Origin: an uncultured Pelagibacteraceae bacterium
Lineage (GTDB): Bacteria > Pseudomonadota > Alphaproteobacteria > Pelagibacterales > Pelagibacteraceae
Reading direction: 5' to 3'
Assembly (NCBI GenBank): GCA_902537665.1
Contig: CACBCE010000002.1
Coordinates: 62,001 to 126,000 of the forward strand
DNA length: 64,000 nucleotides
Translations under genes and position numbers: made by a program
The notes under the pieces: generated by a model
Told to the model about the DNA's origin: nothing
What the model saw: the letters and a program-made list of their open reading frames with translations, nothing else
Database searches by the model: none
Shown: positions 25,012 through 34,061 of the stretch, piece by piece
Layout of the letters: each line of letters begins with the position of its first letter
Numbering within the stretch: position 1 is the first letter of the stretch

Positions 25012-25772
25012 TAATTCTCAAAACTAATATTATTTTTAATTTTAAATTTTTTTTTAATAAATCTTATTCCTTTGATCCATAATTTAAACGCTTCAAAATG
25101 TATCGCAGATATAATCTTAAAAGTCATTAATGGATGTTTTAAGTAAGATTTTAATAGTTCTTTACTATTAAAATCAACTCTTTTTCCATCTTGTGATGCG
25201 AATAAAATCTTTTCATTAAATTGATATTGATCAATTACAACCGATATTTTATCTGAAGGTCTTAAAATTTTAAAAAAATAATTACAATTCATCTCAATAA
25301 ATGGAGATACATGAAATTTTTTAGAACAATTATGTTGTAAAAGATTGTTATTTTCAGCCTTAAAGACATAGGTATGTTGCTCTCCAAAAGTATTTTTTAC
25401 TTCGTATAGTATCGAAATTAGATTTTCATTGTGATCATAAACAAAAAAGACACTCAATGGATTGAATACATATCCAAAAATTCTTGGATAACATAATAAT
25501 TTTATTCTAATATTTTCTGAATTAATATTGTTTTCCGTTAAATTTTTTTTTACCCAATCAATTAATGATGAACCATCTCTATCACCATGATCTTTGTCAA
25601 AAAAACTTATTAGATTGAAACCATTGTACGAAAAAAAACTGATTTTTTTATTTAAATAATTTAAATCAGACAAGTCAATTAATAATGAAAATACTTTATA
25701 TTTAAAGAAATGTATTTTTGGCTTGAATCTTTTATGAATTACTGTTCCATTATAAATTGAACTATTCATCAA
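25011..25772 (-). CDS. DUF1365 family protein
   Basis: Protein of 253 residues. Motifs YNGTVIHKRFKPKIHFFKYK at the start, NGFNLISFFDKDHGDRDGSS near 50-70, LLCYPRIFGYVFNPLSVFF near 100 and KKFHVSPFIEMNCNYFF near 150 define DUF1365. The family is found next to CFA-type synthases and COG2907 flavoenzymes; its biochemical role is unproven. It overlaps the flavoenzyme gene by 11 bp and the CFA gene by 1 bp, so the three are tightly coupled. Confidence 0.9.
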   Translation of the reverse strand: MMNSSIYNGTVIHKRFKPKIHFFKYKVFSLLIDLSDLNYLNKKISFFSYNGFNLISFFDKDHGDRDGSSLIDWVKKNLTENNINSENIRIKLLCYPRIFGYVFNPLSVFFVYDHNENLISILYEVKNTFGEQHTYVFKAENNNLLQHNCSKKFHVSPFIEMNCNYFFKILRPSDKISVVIDQYQFNEKILFASQDGKRVDFNSKELLKSYLKHPLMTFKIISAIHFEAFKLWIKGIRFIKKKFKIKNNISFEN

Positions 25773-27003
25773 GGTTTTTTAACATTTCAATGGATGATTT
25801 TATTCCATCTTCATGAAAACCGTAACCAAAATAACTGCCACAAAAAAGAATATTTCTTTTATTTTGCAGATTTTTAAGCTTACTTTGATAATTTAAAGCA
25901 GGTTGATCAAAATATGGATGAGTAAATTTTACTTTTTTTAAAATTTTTGTCTCATCAATTTCAAAATAAGGGTTTAGTGTAAGAAATATATTTTTTTCGC
26001 ATTCTAGATTTTGTAGTAAATTTAACCAGTAAGTGATTGAGTTTTTTTCAATCTCATTTTTCCTCATAGATGAGTTCCAAGAGCACCAAGCTTTTTTATT
26101 TTTTGGCATAACTGACTCGTCGGTGTGTATAAAAGCAGTATTTTCTTTATAACTAAAATTAGATAAAATTTCTTTTTCTTGTTTGGTTGGGTTTTCAATT
26201 ATTGATAAAGCTTGATCCGCGTGGGTTGCGATTATTACTTTATCGTAATCAAAAAATTCATTTTTTCCACCATAATACAAATCAATACCATTTGTTTTGC
26301 TAATGATCTTGTTTACTTTATAATTCTTAAAATATTCTCCACTAATTTTTGAAAGAATTGTTTTTACATAAGACCTGCTTCTATTTGAAACTGTGTACCA
26401 TTGTGGTCTATTCTTAAGTTTAAACAATCCATGATTTTGAAAAAATTTTAAAAAAAATTTCAAAGGCATCTTGTTTGCAGCATATGGTGGCATTGACCAG
26501 ATTGCTGATACCATAGGTATCAAATGATAATTGATAAATTCCTTAGAAAGATTATTATTAATCAAATAATCACCTAATGTTATTTCCTCATTTAAATTAT
26601 TAAGTTTATCAGATTTTTTATAAAATTTTATAATATCAAAAAACATTTTCAAAAATCTAACATTAAATAAATTCATCTTATTTGAAAAAATTCCATTCAA
26701 CCCTTTTCCACAATATTCAAAGTTCGAATTTTCTACTGATACAGAAAAAGACATATCGCTTTTTTCAATTTCAATCTTATTTTCCTTAAAAAAATTTATC
26801 AAATTCGGATATGTCTTAAAATTAAAGACGATAAAACCTATATCCACTGAAACTTTTTTGGTTTCAATAATTAAATCAATTGTGTGAGAATGACCCCCAA
26901 AGTGATCTTCTTTTTCAAATAAATCTACGTGATTTTTTTTTGAGAGATAATAAGCGGCACTTAGTCCTGAAATTCCTGACCCAACTACAGCAATTTTCAT
27001 CAA
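25762..27003 (-). CDS. FAD-dependent amine-oxidase/desaturase-like protein (COG2907 type)
   Basis: Flavoprotein of 413 residues. The N-terminal VVGSGISGLSAAYYLSKK at 5-22 and LFEKEDHFGGHSHTIDL near 29-45 (including the GGH...T motif) form the FAD site of the amine oxidase/phytoene-desaturase superfamily. Later IWSMPPYAANKMPLKFF and GSYFGYGFHEDGIKSS are typical of the group that accompanies DUF1365 and CFA synthase. Relatives in the Rhodobacter singlet-oxygen response are implicated in desaturating methylated fatty acids; that role here is inferred. It begins only 3 nt after the gcvP stop, within the glycine-riboswitch run. Confidence 0.88.
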   Translation of the reverse strand: MMKIAVVGSGISGLSAAYYLSKKNHVDLFEKEDHFGGHSHTIDLIIETKKVSVDIGFIVFNFKTYPNLINFFKENKIEIEKSDMSFSVSVENSNFEYCGKGLNGIFSNKMNLFNVRFLKMFFDIIKFYKKSDKLNNLNEEITLGDYLINNNLSKEFINYHLIPMVSAIWSMPPYAANKMPLKFFLKFFQNHGLFKLKNRPQWYTVSNRSRSYVKTILSKISGEYFKNYKVNKIISKTNGIDLYYGGKNEFFDYDKVIIATHADQALSIIENPTKQEKEILSNFSYKENTAFIHTDESVMPKNKKAWCSWNSSMRKNEIEKNSITYWLNLLQNLECEKNIFLTLNPYFEIDETKILKKVKFTHPYFDQPALNYQSKLKNLQNKRNILFCGSYFGYGFHEDGIKSSIEMLKNLDE

Positions 27004-27006
27004 TAT

Positions 27007-29877
27007 TTATGCTGCATCTTCTTTGAATTCATCCATGCTTGGACATGTGCAGAAAATATTTTTATCACCATAAACATTATCTACTCTAGCTACTGGTGGC
27101 CAAAATTTATTTATTTTTAAAAATTTAGCTGGATAAGCAGCTTGTTCTCTAGAATATTTATGTGTCCAATTATCAGAAGCTAGCTCAGTGTCAGTGTGAG
27201 GAGCATTTTTGATTGGATTATCAACTTTATCAAATTTACCAGTCTTAATAAGATCTATTTCTTGTTTAATCTTAATTAGCGTATCACAAAACCTATCTAG
27301 CTCTGACAAGTTTTCACTTTCTGTAGGTTCAATCATCATTGTTCCAGCTACAGGCCAAGACATTGTTGGTGCATGAAAACCAAAATCAATTAATCTTTTC
27401 GCAATATCTTCCTCAGTAATACCTGTTTCTGATTTAATCGATCTAATATCAATTATGCATTCATGTGCAACATTGCCATTAGAACCTTTATACAAGATTG
27501 GATAATGATCTTTAAGTCTTTCAGCAATATAATTTGCATTTAGTATTGCAACTTTTGATGCAAGTTTTAATCCCTCAGATCCCATCATTTTAATGTACAT
27601 CCAGGAAATTGACAAAATACTTGAGCTTCCCCATGGAGCAGCGGATACAGCTCCAATTCCTGTTGCGGGACCACAATCTTTTACAACTGGATGATTAGGC
27701 AGATAAACTTGAAGATGTTTTTTACATGCAATAGGGCCCATGCCTGGTCCACCTCCCCCGTGGGGTATACAAAATGTTTTATGTAAATTTATATGACAAA
27801 CATCAGGACCAAAGTTTCCTGGTTTAGCAATACCAACTAATGCATTCAAATTTGCTCCATCCATATAAACCTGCCCACCATGTTTATGAATCAGTTCGCA
27901 TATATCCATAATCTTTTCTTCAAATACTCCATGAGTAGATGGGTATGTGACCATTAAAGCTCCTAAATTTTCAGAGTGAAGCTCAGTTTTTTTCTTTAAA
28001 TCATCAAAATCTACGTTACCTTCTTTATCACAATTAACTACAACTACTTTCATTCCGACCATTTGTGCACTTGCAGGATTTGTTCCATGTGCTGAACTTG
28101 GTATTAAACATATATTTCTATTTTCATCACCCCTATCTAAATGATATTTTCTAATTACCATCAATCCTGCATATTCACCTTGAGCACCGGCATTTGGTTG
28201 AAGTGAAACTCCTGAAAAACCAGTAATTGATCTCAACCAATTTTTTAGATCTGTGAACAATGTTCGATACCCCTCCATTTGCTCAATAGGTACAAAGGGA
28301 TGAGGCTCAGCTAATTCTCTCCATGAGATAGGTATCATTTCTGCAGTAGCATTTAACTTCATTGTGCACGAGCCTAAAGCTATCATAGTTCTATTAAGTG
28401 CTATGTCTTTATCCTCTAACTTTTTCAGATATCTAAGCATTTCTGTCTCAGAACGATATGAGTTAAAAACAGGATGTTCTAAATATTTAGAAGTTCTCAA
28501 TAAACTTTTTGGTAAATTAGGTAAACTTACTGTTGGATCTTCTTTTTTTATGGACTCCGCTGCATTAAAAATTTTTAATAGTTGATTTACTCTATAAACA
28601 TTTTTTTTCTCATCAAAAGACACTGCAAGCATTTCTGAGTTTACTTTTCGAATATTAACTTTTTGATTTAAAGCATTTTTGTAAATTTGATCAGTCTTTT
28701 CTTTGGTAATAATAGTGACAGTATCAAAAAAGTAATCAGAATATATTTCATATCCAGATTGTTTTATTTTATCAGCAAAATTTTTTGCTAATTGAGAAAC
28801 TCTCTCAGAAATTTTCTTAATTCCTTCTGGACCATGATAAATAGCATAGGCTGCTGATACTATGGCTAACAATGCCTGAGCGGTACAAATGTTACTTGTA
28901 GCTTTGTCTCTTCTAATATGTTGTTCTCTAGTTTGTAGTGACAATCTATAAGCCTTGTTTCCATGTCTATCTACTGAAACACCAACTATTCTTCCAGGCA
29001 TAGATCTCTTAAATTCATCTTTTGTTGCAAAAAATGCTGCATGTGGTCCTCCATAACCCATTGGAATACCAAATCTTTGTGAACTGCCAACTGCAATATC
29101 AGCCCCAAGTTCCCTCGGCGTTTTAAGCTTAGCAAGCGCTAGAAGATCACAAACTAAAATAGCTTTACCATTTTTTTTATGAATTTTACTTATTGCCTCG
29201 CTTGGATCTTTAATATCTCCTAAGGTTCCAGGATACTGTAATATTCCACAAACAATATCCTCTTTTAATTGTTCTAAAACTTTATCTTCATTTCCAACAA
29301 TAACTTTGAGACCCATAGGCTCTGCTCTAGTTCTTATAACCTCAACAGTTTGAGGGTGGCAATTTTCTGAGACAAAAACTAAATTACTATCACTTTTATC
29401 AAGTCTATAACTTAAACCCATAGCCTCTGCTGCCGCTGTACCTTCATCAAGTAAAGATGCATTTGCAATATCCATTCCTGTAAAGTCAACAATCATTTGT
29501 TGGAAATTTAAAAGCATTTCCAATCTTCCTTGTGCTACCTCTGGCTGATAAGGTGTATATGAGGTATACCAGCCTGGATTTTCTAATATATTTCTTAAAA
29601 TTACGTAAGGTGTGTACGTACCATAATAACCCATGCCTATAAAATTTGAGTAAATTTGATTTTTTTTTGAAATTGCTTTTAATTTTCTTAATGCTTCATA
29701 CTCTGAATTAGGCTCACCAATATTTAGTTTACCCTTGAACTGTATTTTTTCTGGAACAGTATTATCAATCAAATCATCTAATGATTTGTAATTTAATTTT
29801 TTTAACATTTTTGATTGATCCTCTTCAGATGGACCAATGTGTCTTTTTATAAAATCTTTTTTAGAATTATGTAGCAT
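27007..29877 (-). CDS. gcvP: Glycine dehydrogenase (decarboxylating), P-protein
   Basis: PLP enzyme of the glycine cleavage system, 956 residues, the full-length fused alpha/beta form. It decarboxylates glycine and loads aminomethyl onto lipoyl-GcvH. The start FIKRHIGPSEEDQSKML is typical. The first (pseudo) half includes GYYGTYTPYVILRNILENPG, and the C-terminal half carries the PLP lysine in CHINLHKTFCIPHGGGGPGM near residue 700. Its ATG overlaps the gcvH stop (TAATG) and its stop is 3 nt before the flavoenzyme gene. SAR11-like cells depend heavily on glycine as a one-carbon source. Confidence 0.97.
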   Translation of the reverse strand: MLHNSKKDFIKRHIGPSEEDQSKMLKKLNYKSLDDLIDNTVPEKIQFKGKLNIGEPNSEYEALRKLKAISKKNQIYSNFIGMGYYGTYTPYVILRNILENPGWYTSYTPYQPEVAQGRLEMLLNFQQMIVDFTGMDIANASLLDEGTAAAEAMGLSYRLDKSDSNLVFVSENCHPQTVEVIRTRAEPMGLKVIVGNEDKVLEQLKEDIVCGILQYPGTLGDIKDPSEAISKIHKKNGKAILVCDLLALAKLKTPRELGADIAVGSSQRFGIPMGYGGPHAAFFATKDEFKRSMPGRIVGVSVDRHGNKAYRLSLQTREQHIRRDKATSNICTAQALLAIVSAAYAIYHGPEGIKKISERVSQLAKNFADKIKQSGYEIYSDYFFDTVTIITKEKTDQIYKNALNQKVNIRKVNSEMLAVSFDEKKNVYRVNQLLKIFNAAESIKKEDPTVSLPNLPKSLLRTSKYLEHPVFNSYRSETEMLRYLKKLEDKDIALNRTMIALGSCTMKLNATAEMIPISWRELAEPHPFVPIEQMEGYRTLFTDLKNWLRSITGFSGVSLQPNAGAQGEYAGLMVIRKYHLDRGDENRNICLIPSSAHGTNPASAQMVGMKVVVVNCDKEGNVDFDDLKKKTELHSENLGALMVTYPSTHGVFEEKIMDICELIHKHGGQVYMDGANLNALVGIAKPGNFGPDVCHINLHKTFCIPHGGGGPGMGPIACKKHLQVYLPNHPVVKDCGPATGIGAVSAAPWGSSSILSISWMYIKMMGSEGLKLASKVAILNANYIAERLKDHYPILYKGSNGNVAHECIIDIRSIKSETGITEEDIAKRLIDFGFHAPTMSWPVAGTMMIEPTESENLSELDRFCDTLIKIKQEIDLIKTGKFDKVDNPIKNAPHTDTELASDNWTHKYSREQAAYPAKFLKINKFWPPVARVDNVYGDKNIFCTCPSMDEFKEDAA

Positions 29878-30257
29878 TAAGTATTATTCTCCTTTGCAAA
29901 TTTATCATAGTCATCTTTGTTCATTAAAGAGTCCATTTCAGATTTATCTTTTATTTTTAATTTGAAGAACCAAGCAGAATTTTCAGGGTCTTGATTTATT
30001 TTAGATGGATCATCTACAATTTCTTGGTTTGTATCTACAACCTCACCACTCACTGGAGTATAAACATCACTTGCAGCTTTAGTAGACTCTACAACACCTG
30101 CTGTACCATCTTTTTCAACATTAGAACCTTTTTCAGGTAGCTCTGCAAACACAATATCTCCTAGCATCTCTGTTGCATGTTTTGTTATACCGATTGTTGC
30201 AACATCACCCTCTAATTTTATCCATTCGTGCTCTTTAGAATATTTCACATCACTCAT
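29877..30257 (-). CDS. gcvH: Glycine cleavage system H-protein
   Basis: Lipoyl carrier of 126 residues that shuttles the aminomethyl group between GcvP, GcvT and dihydrolipoamide dehydrogenase. The lipoyl-lysine is in [19 protein letters not shown] near residue 64. N-terminal [20 protein letters not shown] and C-terminal [13 protein letters not shown] are conserved GcvH blocks. It overlaps gcvT and gcvP by single-codon TAATG-type junctions. Confidence 0.97.
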   Translation of the reverse strand: MSDVKYSKEHEWIKLEGDVATIGITKHATEMLGDIVFAELPEKGSNVEKDGTAGVVESTKAASDVYTPVSGEVVDTNQEIVDDPSKINQDPENSAWFFKLKIKDKSEMDSLMNKDDYDKFAKENNT

Positions 30258-31360
30258 TAATTTACTCCTTTTACATAACTTTTTTTATAAAATGGTAAAC
30301 TGCAAATGTTTGCTGCATATTTTTTACCTCTCACCTCTAAAAATACTTTGGTATTTTTTTTTGAAAATTCATTTTCTACATAGCCCATTGCTACAGGTCC
30401 ATTTACACTTGGCCCGAATGTACCGCTAGTGATCTCTCCAATATGAACATCTGATTGATTAAATATCTTGGTTTTTTCTCTAGCAATTATTCTTCCCTCA
30501 GGCTTAATTCCAACTCTTATTTTGGAAACACCATCATTTAATTGTTTAATAATTATGTCCGAACCAATAAAGTCACCTTTGGAAATTCTTTCTTTTGAAA
30601 TTGCCCATTTCAAATTCGCTTCAACTGGAGTTTTATCTTTATCAAGGTCATGACCATACAAGCATAAGCCTGCTTCTAATCTTAAAGTGTCCCTTGCTCC
30701 TAAGCCTGCCAATTTAGATCCTTTATTAATTAATTCTCTGGTCAATTTTTCTGCAAAGTTATTTGGAATTGATATCTCGAAACCATCTTCACCTGTATAC
30801 CCAGATCGAGTAATGTATACTTTCTGATTATCGAATAAGAACCAGTTTCCAGACATAAAATTTAAATCCTTTACTCCATCAATGACATCATTTAGAATTT
30901 CTGATGATTTAGGTCCCTGAATTGCAATTAAAGATCTATTTTCATCCAAAACCATTTTATATTTTTCATTTAACAATTCCTTTAAAATTTTAAAATCATT
31001 GTCTTTACACGCTGCATTAAGAATTATTAAAAAACCTTCATTGATTTTTGTAATGATTAAATCATCTTGTATTCCAGCATCTTTATCCATTAGGAAGCTG
31101 TATTTGGAATGATTTATTTTCAAATTGTTCAAATCCAGTGGAAAAATTTTTTCTAAATCTTTAATTAATTCATCGCCACCATAAATAAATAATTGACCCA
31201 TATGTGAAACATCAAAAATACCAGAGTGATTTCTTGTGAATTTATGCTCCTCCACAATACCTTCAGAATATTGGATTGGCATTTGATAACCTGCAAATTC
31301 AACAAACTTTGCGTTACAATCTTGATGTAATTGGTAAAGTGATGTTTTTTTTGTTTCCAT
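30257..31360 (-). CDS. gcvT: Glycine cleavage system T-protein (aminomethyltransferase)
   Basis: Transfers the one-carbon unit from aminomethyl-GcvH to tetrahydrofolate, releasing ammonia. It is 367 residues. Motifs include [18 protein letters not shown] near 21-38, [10 protein letters not shown] near 46, the folate-site Asp in [17 protein letters not shown] near 90, [15 protein letters not shown] near 188 and [19 protein letters not shown] near the end. It is the first gene after the tandem glycine riboswitch, with the ATG about 15 nt past the second aptamer. Confidence 0.97.
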   Translation of the reverse strand: METKKTSLYQLHQDCNAKFVEFAGYQMPIQYSEGIVEEHKFTRNHSGIFDVSHMGQLFIYGGDELIKDLEKIFPLDLNNLKINHSKYSFLMDKDAGIQDDLIITKINEGFLIILNAACKDNDFKILKELLNEKYKMVLDENRSLIAIQGPKSSEILNDVIDGVKDLNFMSGNWFLFDNQKVYITRSGYTGEDGFEISIPNNFAEKLTRELINKGSKLAGLGARDTLRLEAGLCLYGHDLDKDKTPVEANLKWAISKERISKGDFIGSDIIIKQLNDGVSKIRVGIKPEGRIIAREKTKIFNQSDVHIGEITSGTFGPSVNGPVAMGYVENEFSKKNTKVFLEVRGKKYAANICSLPFYKKSYVKGVN

Positions 31361-31375
31361 ATTAACTCATTATAC

Positions 31376-31519
31376 CCATCTGTATATTTGCCTGAGAGTT
31401 TTGCTCCTTCGGCGAGAATTAAATCTCTTTCCAGAGTTAATATGTTACGGTCCTTTTTGCCTGAGAGATTCCTGGGTAGTTGCTCCTTCGGCGCTACGAT
31501 AAACTGTAGTCTCTCCCGT
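31376..31519 (-). ncRNA. Tandem glycine riboswitch upstream of gcvT
   Basis: On the minus strand two successive glycine aptamers are readable. Aptamer 1 (about 31519-31446) starts GGGAGAGACTACAG and contains the core GCGCCGAAGGAGCAA followed by AATCTCTCAGGCAAAAAGGAC. Aptamer 2 (about 31440-31376) starts AACTCTGGAAAGAGA, with CTCGCCGAAGGAGCAA and AACTCTCAGGCAAATATAC. The doubled GCCGAAGGAGCAA and CTCTCAGGCAAA elements are the family hallmark. Fewer than 20 nt separate aptamer 2 from the gcvT ATG, so control is probably at translation initiation, turning on gcvTHP when glycine is abundant. Confidence 0.96.
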
Positions 31520-31550
31520 AAATCAATAGTCCTATAAGTAACTTAAAATG

Positions 31551-32429
31551 TCAATTGGAAACGATTGCCTTTGGTTTTTTTAAAAGCGTGTAAAACTGTA
31601 GTAATACTGCAAAAAGTATTATTGCCCCTCCTATCAACCCATATAATGATGGTATTTCGCTCACAAAAAGAAAAGCCCAAATAGGACCAAGAACAGATTC
31701 GGATAGCATGATTATTCCGACCATTGCGGAAGGAGTTGTTCTTGCACCAATTGTTATAAATATAAAACCAAAACCTATTTGAAAAAATCCAGCTAAAAAA
31801 CCTAAAAAAATATCATGAGGTGAAATCATTATAGTTGGTGAAAGTGATAAACCAATAAGACATGAACTCACACCTGCAACAAACTGTGCTGGGACCATAT
31901 CAACAGATGGAAATTTTCGAACAATCATTATCAAAACTGCAAAGGTAATTGGCATTGTGAAAGCTGCTAAATTTCCAGATAATTCTCCTGGAGATAATGA
32001 ATTTCCAACCATTAACAGCACTCCAGACATTGCTAAAATAATTGAGATTAAAGTAATTAGGTTAATTTTTTCTTTTAAGAAAAAGAAACCAAATATAGCT
32101 AAAAATAAGATTTGAAGTGATATGATGAAATTAGTATTAGCAACAGTAGTATTATACATAGCAAAAACGTAACCACAAAAACCAATAGATAATATTAATC
32201 CACCAATAAAACCTGGTAATCCAGAGTCATGAAACGATTTTAAAACTTTGCTTTTGTAGGTGATTATCAAAAAAGTTAAAACAGTAAGAGAGAAGAATAA
32301 GGATCTCCAAAATAATATCTGCCACAATGTTGCTCCTTCAAAAGATTTTACTATAAGTCCGCCAAAGCTTAAACTAAGAGCACCAAAAAATATCAGTAAT
32401 GGGCCAGGTAAACTTTTTAAAATGTTCAT
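31551..32429 (-). CDS. DMT-superfamily (EamA) transporter
   Basis: Inner-membrane protein of 292 residues with about ten hydrophobic helices in two EamA repeats (VANTNFIISLQILFLAIFGF; PSAMVGIIMLSESVLGPIW). Its ATG overlaps the pxpC stop in a TAATG junction, so it belongs to the pxpB-pxpC transcript and could move 5-oxoproline or a related compound; that is a context-based guess. The riboswitch of the gcv operon starts about 30 nt downstream. Confidence 0.88.
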   Translation of the reverse strand: MNILKSLPGPLLIFFGALSLSFGGLIVKSFEGATLWQILFWRSLFFSLTVLTFLIITYKSKVLKSFHDSGLPGFIGGLILSIGFCGYVFAMYNTTVANTNFIISLQILFLAIFGFFFLKEKINLITLISIILAMSGVLLMVGNSLSPGELSGNLAAFTMPITFAVLIMIVRKFPSVDMVPAQFVAGVSSCLIGLSLSPTIMISPHDIFLGFLAGFFQIGFGFIFITIGARTTPSAMVGIIMLSESVLGPIWAFLFVSEIPSLYGLIGGAIILFAVLLQFYTLLKKPKAIVSN

Positions 32430-33373
32430 TAAATTTGTGAAATTAAATTTTGAGTCTCTAAGTCATACAATTTAAAAAGAGTTTCTGCACTATTTAAATC
32501 GACCTCCTGAAATTTAATAGTTGAGCCAGGAGTTAATTGAACTAATCTATCATAATCAGCGCTTACAACTACACCAATTTTAGGATATCCCCCTATAGTT
32601 CCATGATCTGAAAGCATGATTATTGGATTGCCGTCAGCCGGCACTTGAATCACGCCCTTAATTAATCCTTCAGATCTAATATTAGTATCAACTATATTTT
32701 CTATTTTTTTTCCCTCTAACCTCATTCCCATACGATCGGATAATTTAGAGACTTTAAACTCATTTTTAAAAAAAATTTTCTTACCCTCTTCAGAAAAATA
32801 ATCAAAATTTGTTCCTTTAATTACTCTAATATTTTCTATTTTTGTATTAACATAATTTAATTTTCTATTTACAAAGCTATTATTGATTTCTTTAACATTA
32901 ATTTTTTGGTTAACAGATAACTTTTCTCCATTATTGGACCCAATCTTTGCTTTAGTATTAGTTGAACAACTAGACCATTGAAATTTTAAATCAAATGTAC
33001 CACTGATTGCTAGATATCCATAAACGGATTTATTGGTTGATATAATATCTAACTCGTCACCATTTTCTAAAATAAATGATTGATAACATTCTCCATCAAT
33101 TAAATTATCACCATTTTTAATTTTAAAACTGACATCACCAGTAATAGCAATATTAATTTTATCTCCATGATATTTCAAATGAGGGCCCTGATATGCAAAT
33201 TCTATTACTGGATCATTATGATCATTTCCAACAAGTTTATTAGCTAGTAGAAAATTTCTATTATCCATAGCTCCACTGAATGGGACTCCTATATGATAGA
33301 GATTGCTCCTTCCAAGATCTTGGAAAGTTGAATTAATACCTGCCCTTATAATTTCAAAATAATTTTTATTCAT
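32429..33373 (-). CDS. pxpC: 5-oxoprolinase subunit C (biotin-dependent carboxylase-like)
   Basis: Subunit of the ATP-dependent prokaryotic 5-oxoprolinase PxpABC, which opens 5-oxoproline to glutamate. It is 314 residues. Motifs GINSTFQDLGRSNLYHIGVP at the start, GAMDNRNFLLANKLVGN near 35-50, KVSKLSDRMGMRLEGK near 210 and EGLIKGVIQVPADGNPIIML near 240 define the family. It overlaps pxpB by 8 bp, and the divergent pxpA supplies the third subunit. 5-oxoproline forms spontaneously from glutamine and in glutathione turnover, consistent with gshAB nearby. Confidence 0.93.
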   Translation of the reverse strand: MNKNYFEIIRAGINSTFQDLGRSNLYHIGVPFSGAMDNRNFLLANKLVGNDHNDPVIEFAYQGPHLKYHGDKINIAITGDVSFKIKNGDNLIDGECYQSFILENGDELDIISTNKSVYGYLAISGTFDLKFQWSSCSTNTKAKIGSNNGEKLSVNQKINVKEINNSFVNRKLNYVNTKIENIRVIKGTNFDYFSEEGKKIFFKNEFKVSKLSDRMGMRLEGKKIENIVDTNIRSEGLIKGVIQVPADGNPIIMLSDHGTIGGYPKIGVVVSADYDRLVQLTPGSTIKFQEVDLNSAETLFKLYDLETQNLISQI

Positions 33374-34040
33374 GATAATTTTGATATTTTTCTTTACTAA
33401 TTCTTTTGAATGTAACTAAATCGCCCGGATTAATTAAATTAGGTTCTTTTTCTTTAGTGCTATCAAAAATATTTAATGGAGTATTTCCAATAATATTCCA
33501 TCCTCCAGGGCTTTCAAAAGTATAGATATTGGCAAATTGCTCAGTTAAACCAATTGAACCTTTTGGAACCTTAACCCTAGGAGTATCAAGACGTTTTGCT
33601 CTGAGGTTTTCATCCAAATCTCCAAGAAATGGCATTCCTGCGATAAAACCTGTCATATAACAAAAAAATTCTTTTTCAAAAAAACTCTCGTATATTTTTT
33701 CCTCTTTCATCTTAAGTTTTTCTTCTAATCTTTTTATGTCTAGTGAAAATTCTTTTTCACAACAGACAGGAATTTCAAATTTTTTGTTTTGCATTCTATC
33801 GCCTTTAATAATTTCTATATTATCAATTACCTTTTTAAGTTTATTAAAATTAATTTTTTTAAGATCAAAAGAAATAATCAATTTATTATATGATGGGGTA
33901 AGATTATTTATTCCTGGAATATTTCTTTTTTGAATAGTTTTAAAGTATTTGATTACGTGAGTGTTAATGTCTTTATTTATCTCTTTACCAAAATCACAAT
34001 ATAAAGCTGCGTCACCAAGATTTGATATATTTTTTATCAT
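33366..34040 (-). CDS. pxpB: 5-oxoprolinase subunit B
   Basis: Second subunit of PxpABC, 224 residues (kinase inhibitor KipI-like fold). Conserved blocks are NLGDAALYCDFG at the start, FFCYMTGFIAGMPFLGDLD near 125, LRAKRLDTPRVKVPKGSIGL near 147 and SPGGWNIIGNTPL near 180. The start codon lies 22 bp from the divergent pxpA start; a -10-like TATAAC (34051-34046) ends only 5 nt before its ATG, predicting a leaderless message. Confidence 0.93.
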   Translation of the reverse strand: MIKNISNLGDAALYCDFGKEINKDINTHVIKYFKTIQKRNIPGINNLTPSYNKLIISFDLKKINFNKLKKVIDNIEIIKGDRMQNKKFEIPVCCEKEFSLDIKRLEEKLKMKEEKIYESFFEKEFFCYMTGFIAGMPFLGDLDENLRAKRLDTPRVKVPKGSIGLTEQFANIYTFESPGGWNIIGNTPLNIFDSTKEKEPNLINPGDLVTFKRISKEKYQNYHE

Positions 34041-34045
34041 GCCAT

Positions 34046-34053
34046 GTTATACT
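34046..34053. promoter_or_regulatory. Overlapping divergent -10 boxes for pxpA and pxpB
   Basis: The 8-bp GTTATACT holds TATACT on the plus strand (34048-34053, preceded by TG one base away as in an extended -10) and TATAAC on the minus strand (34051-34046). The pxpA ATG is 8 nt downstream and the pxpB ATG 5 nt downstream. No Shine-Dalgarno could fit for either gene. Confidence 0.55.
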
Positions 34054-34061
34054 GAAGAATA

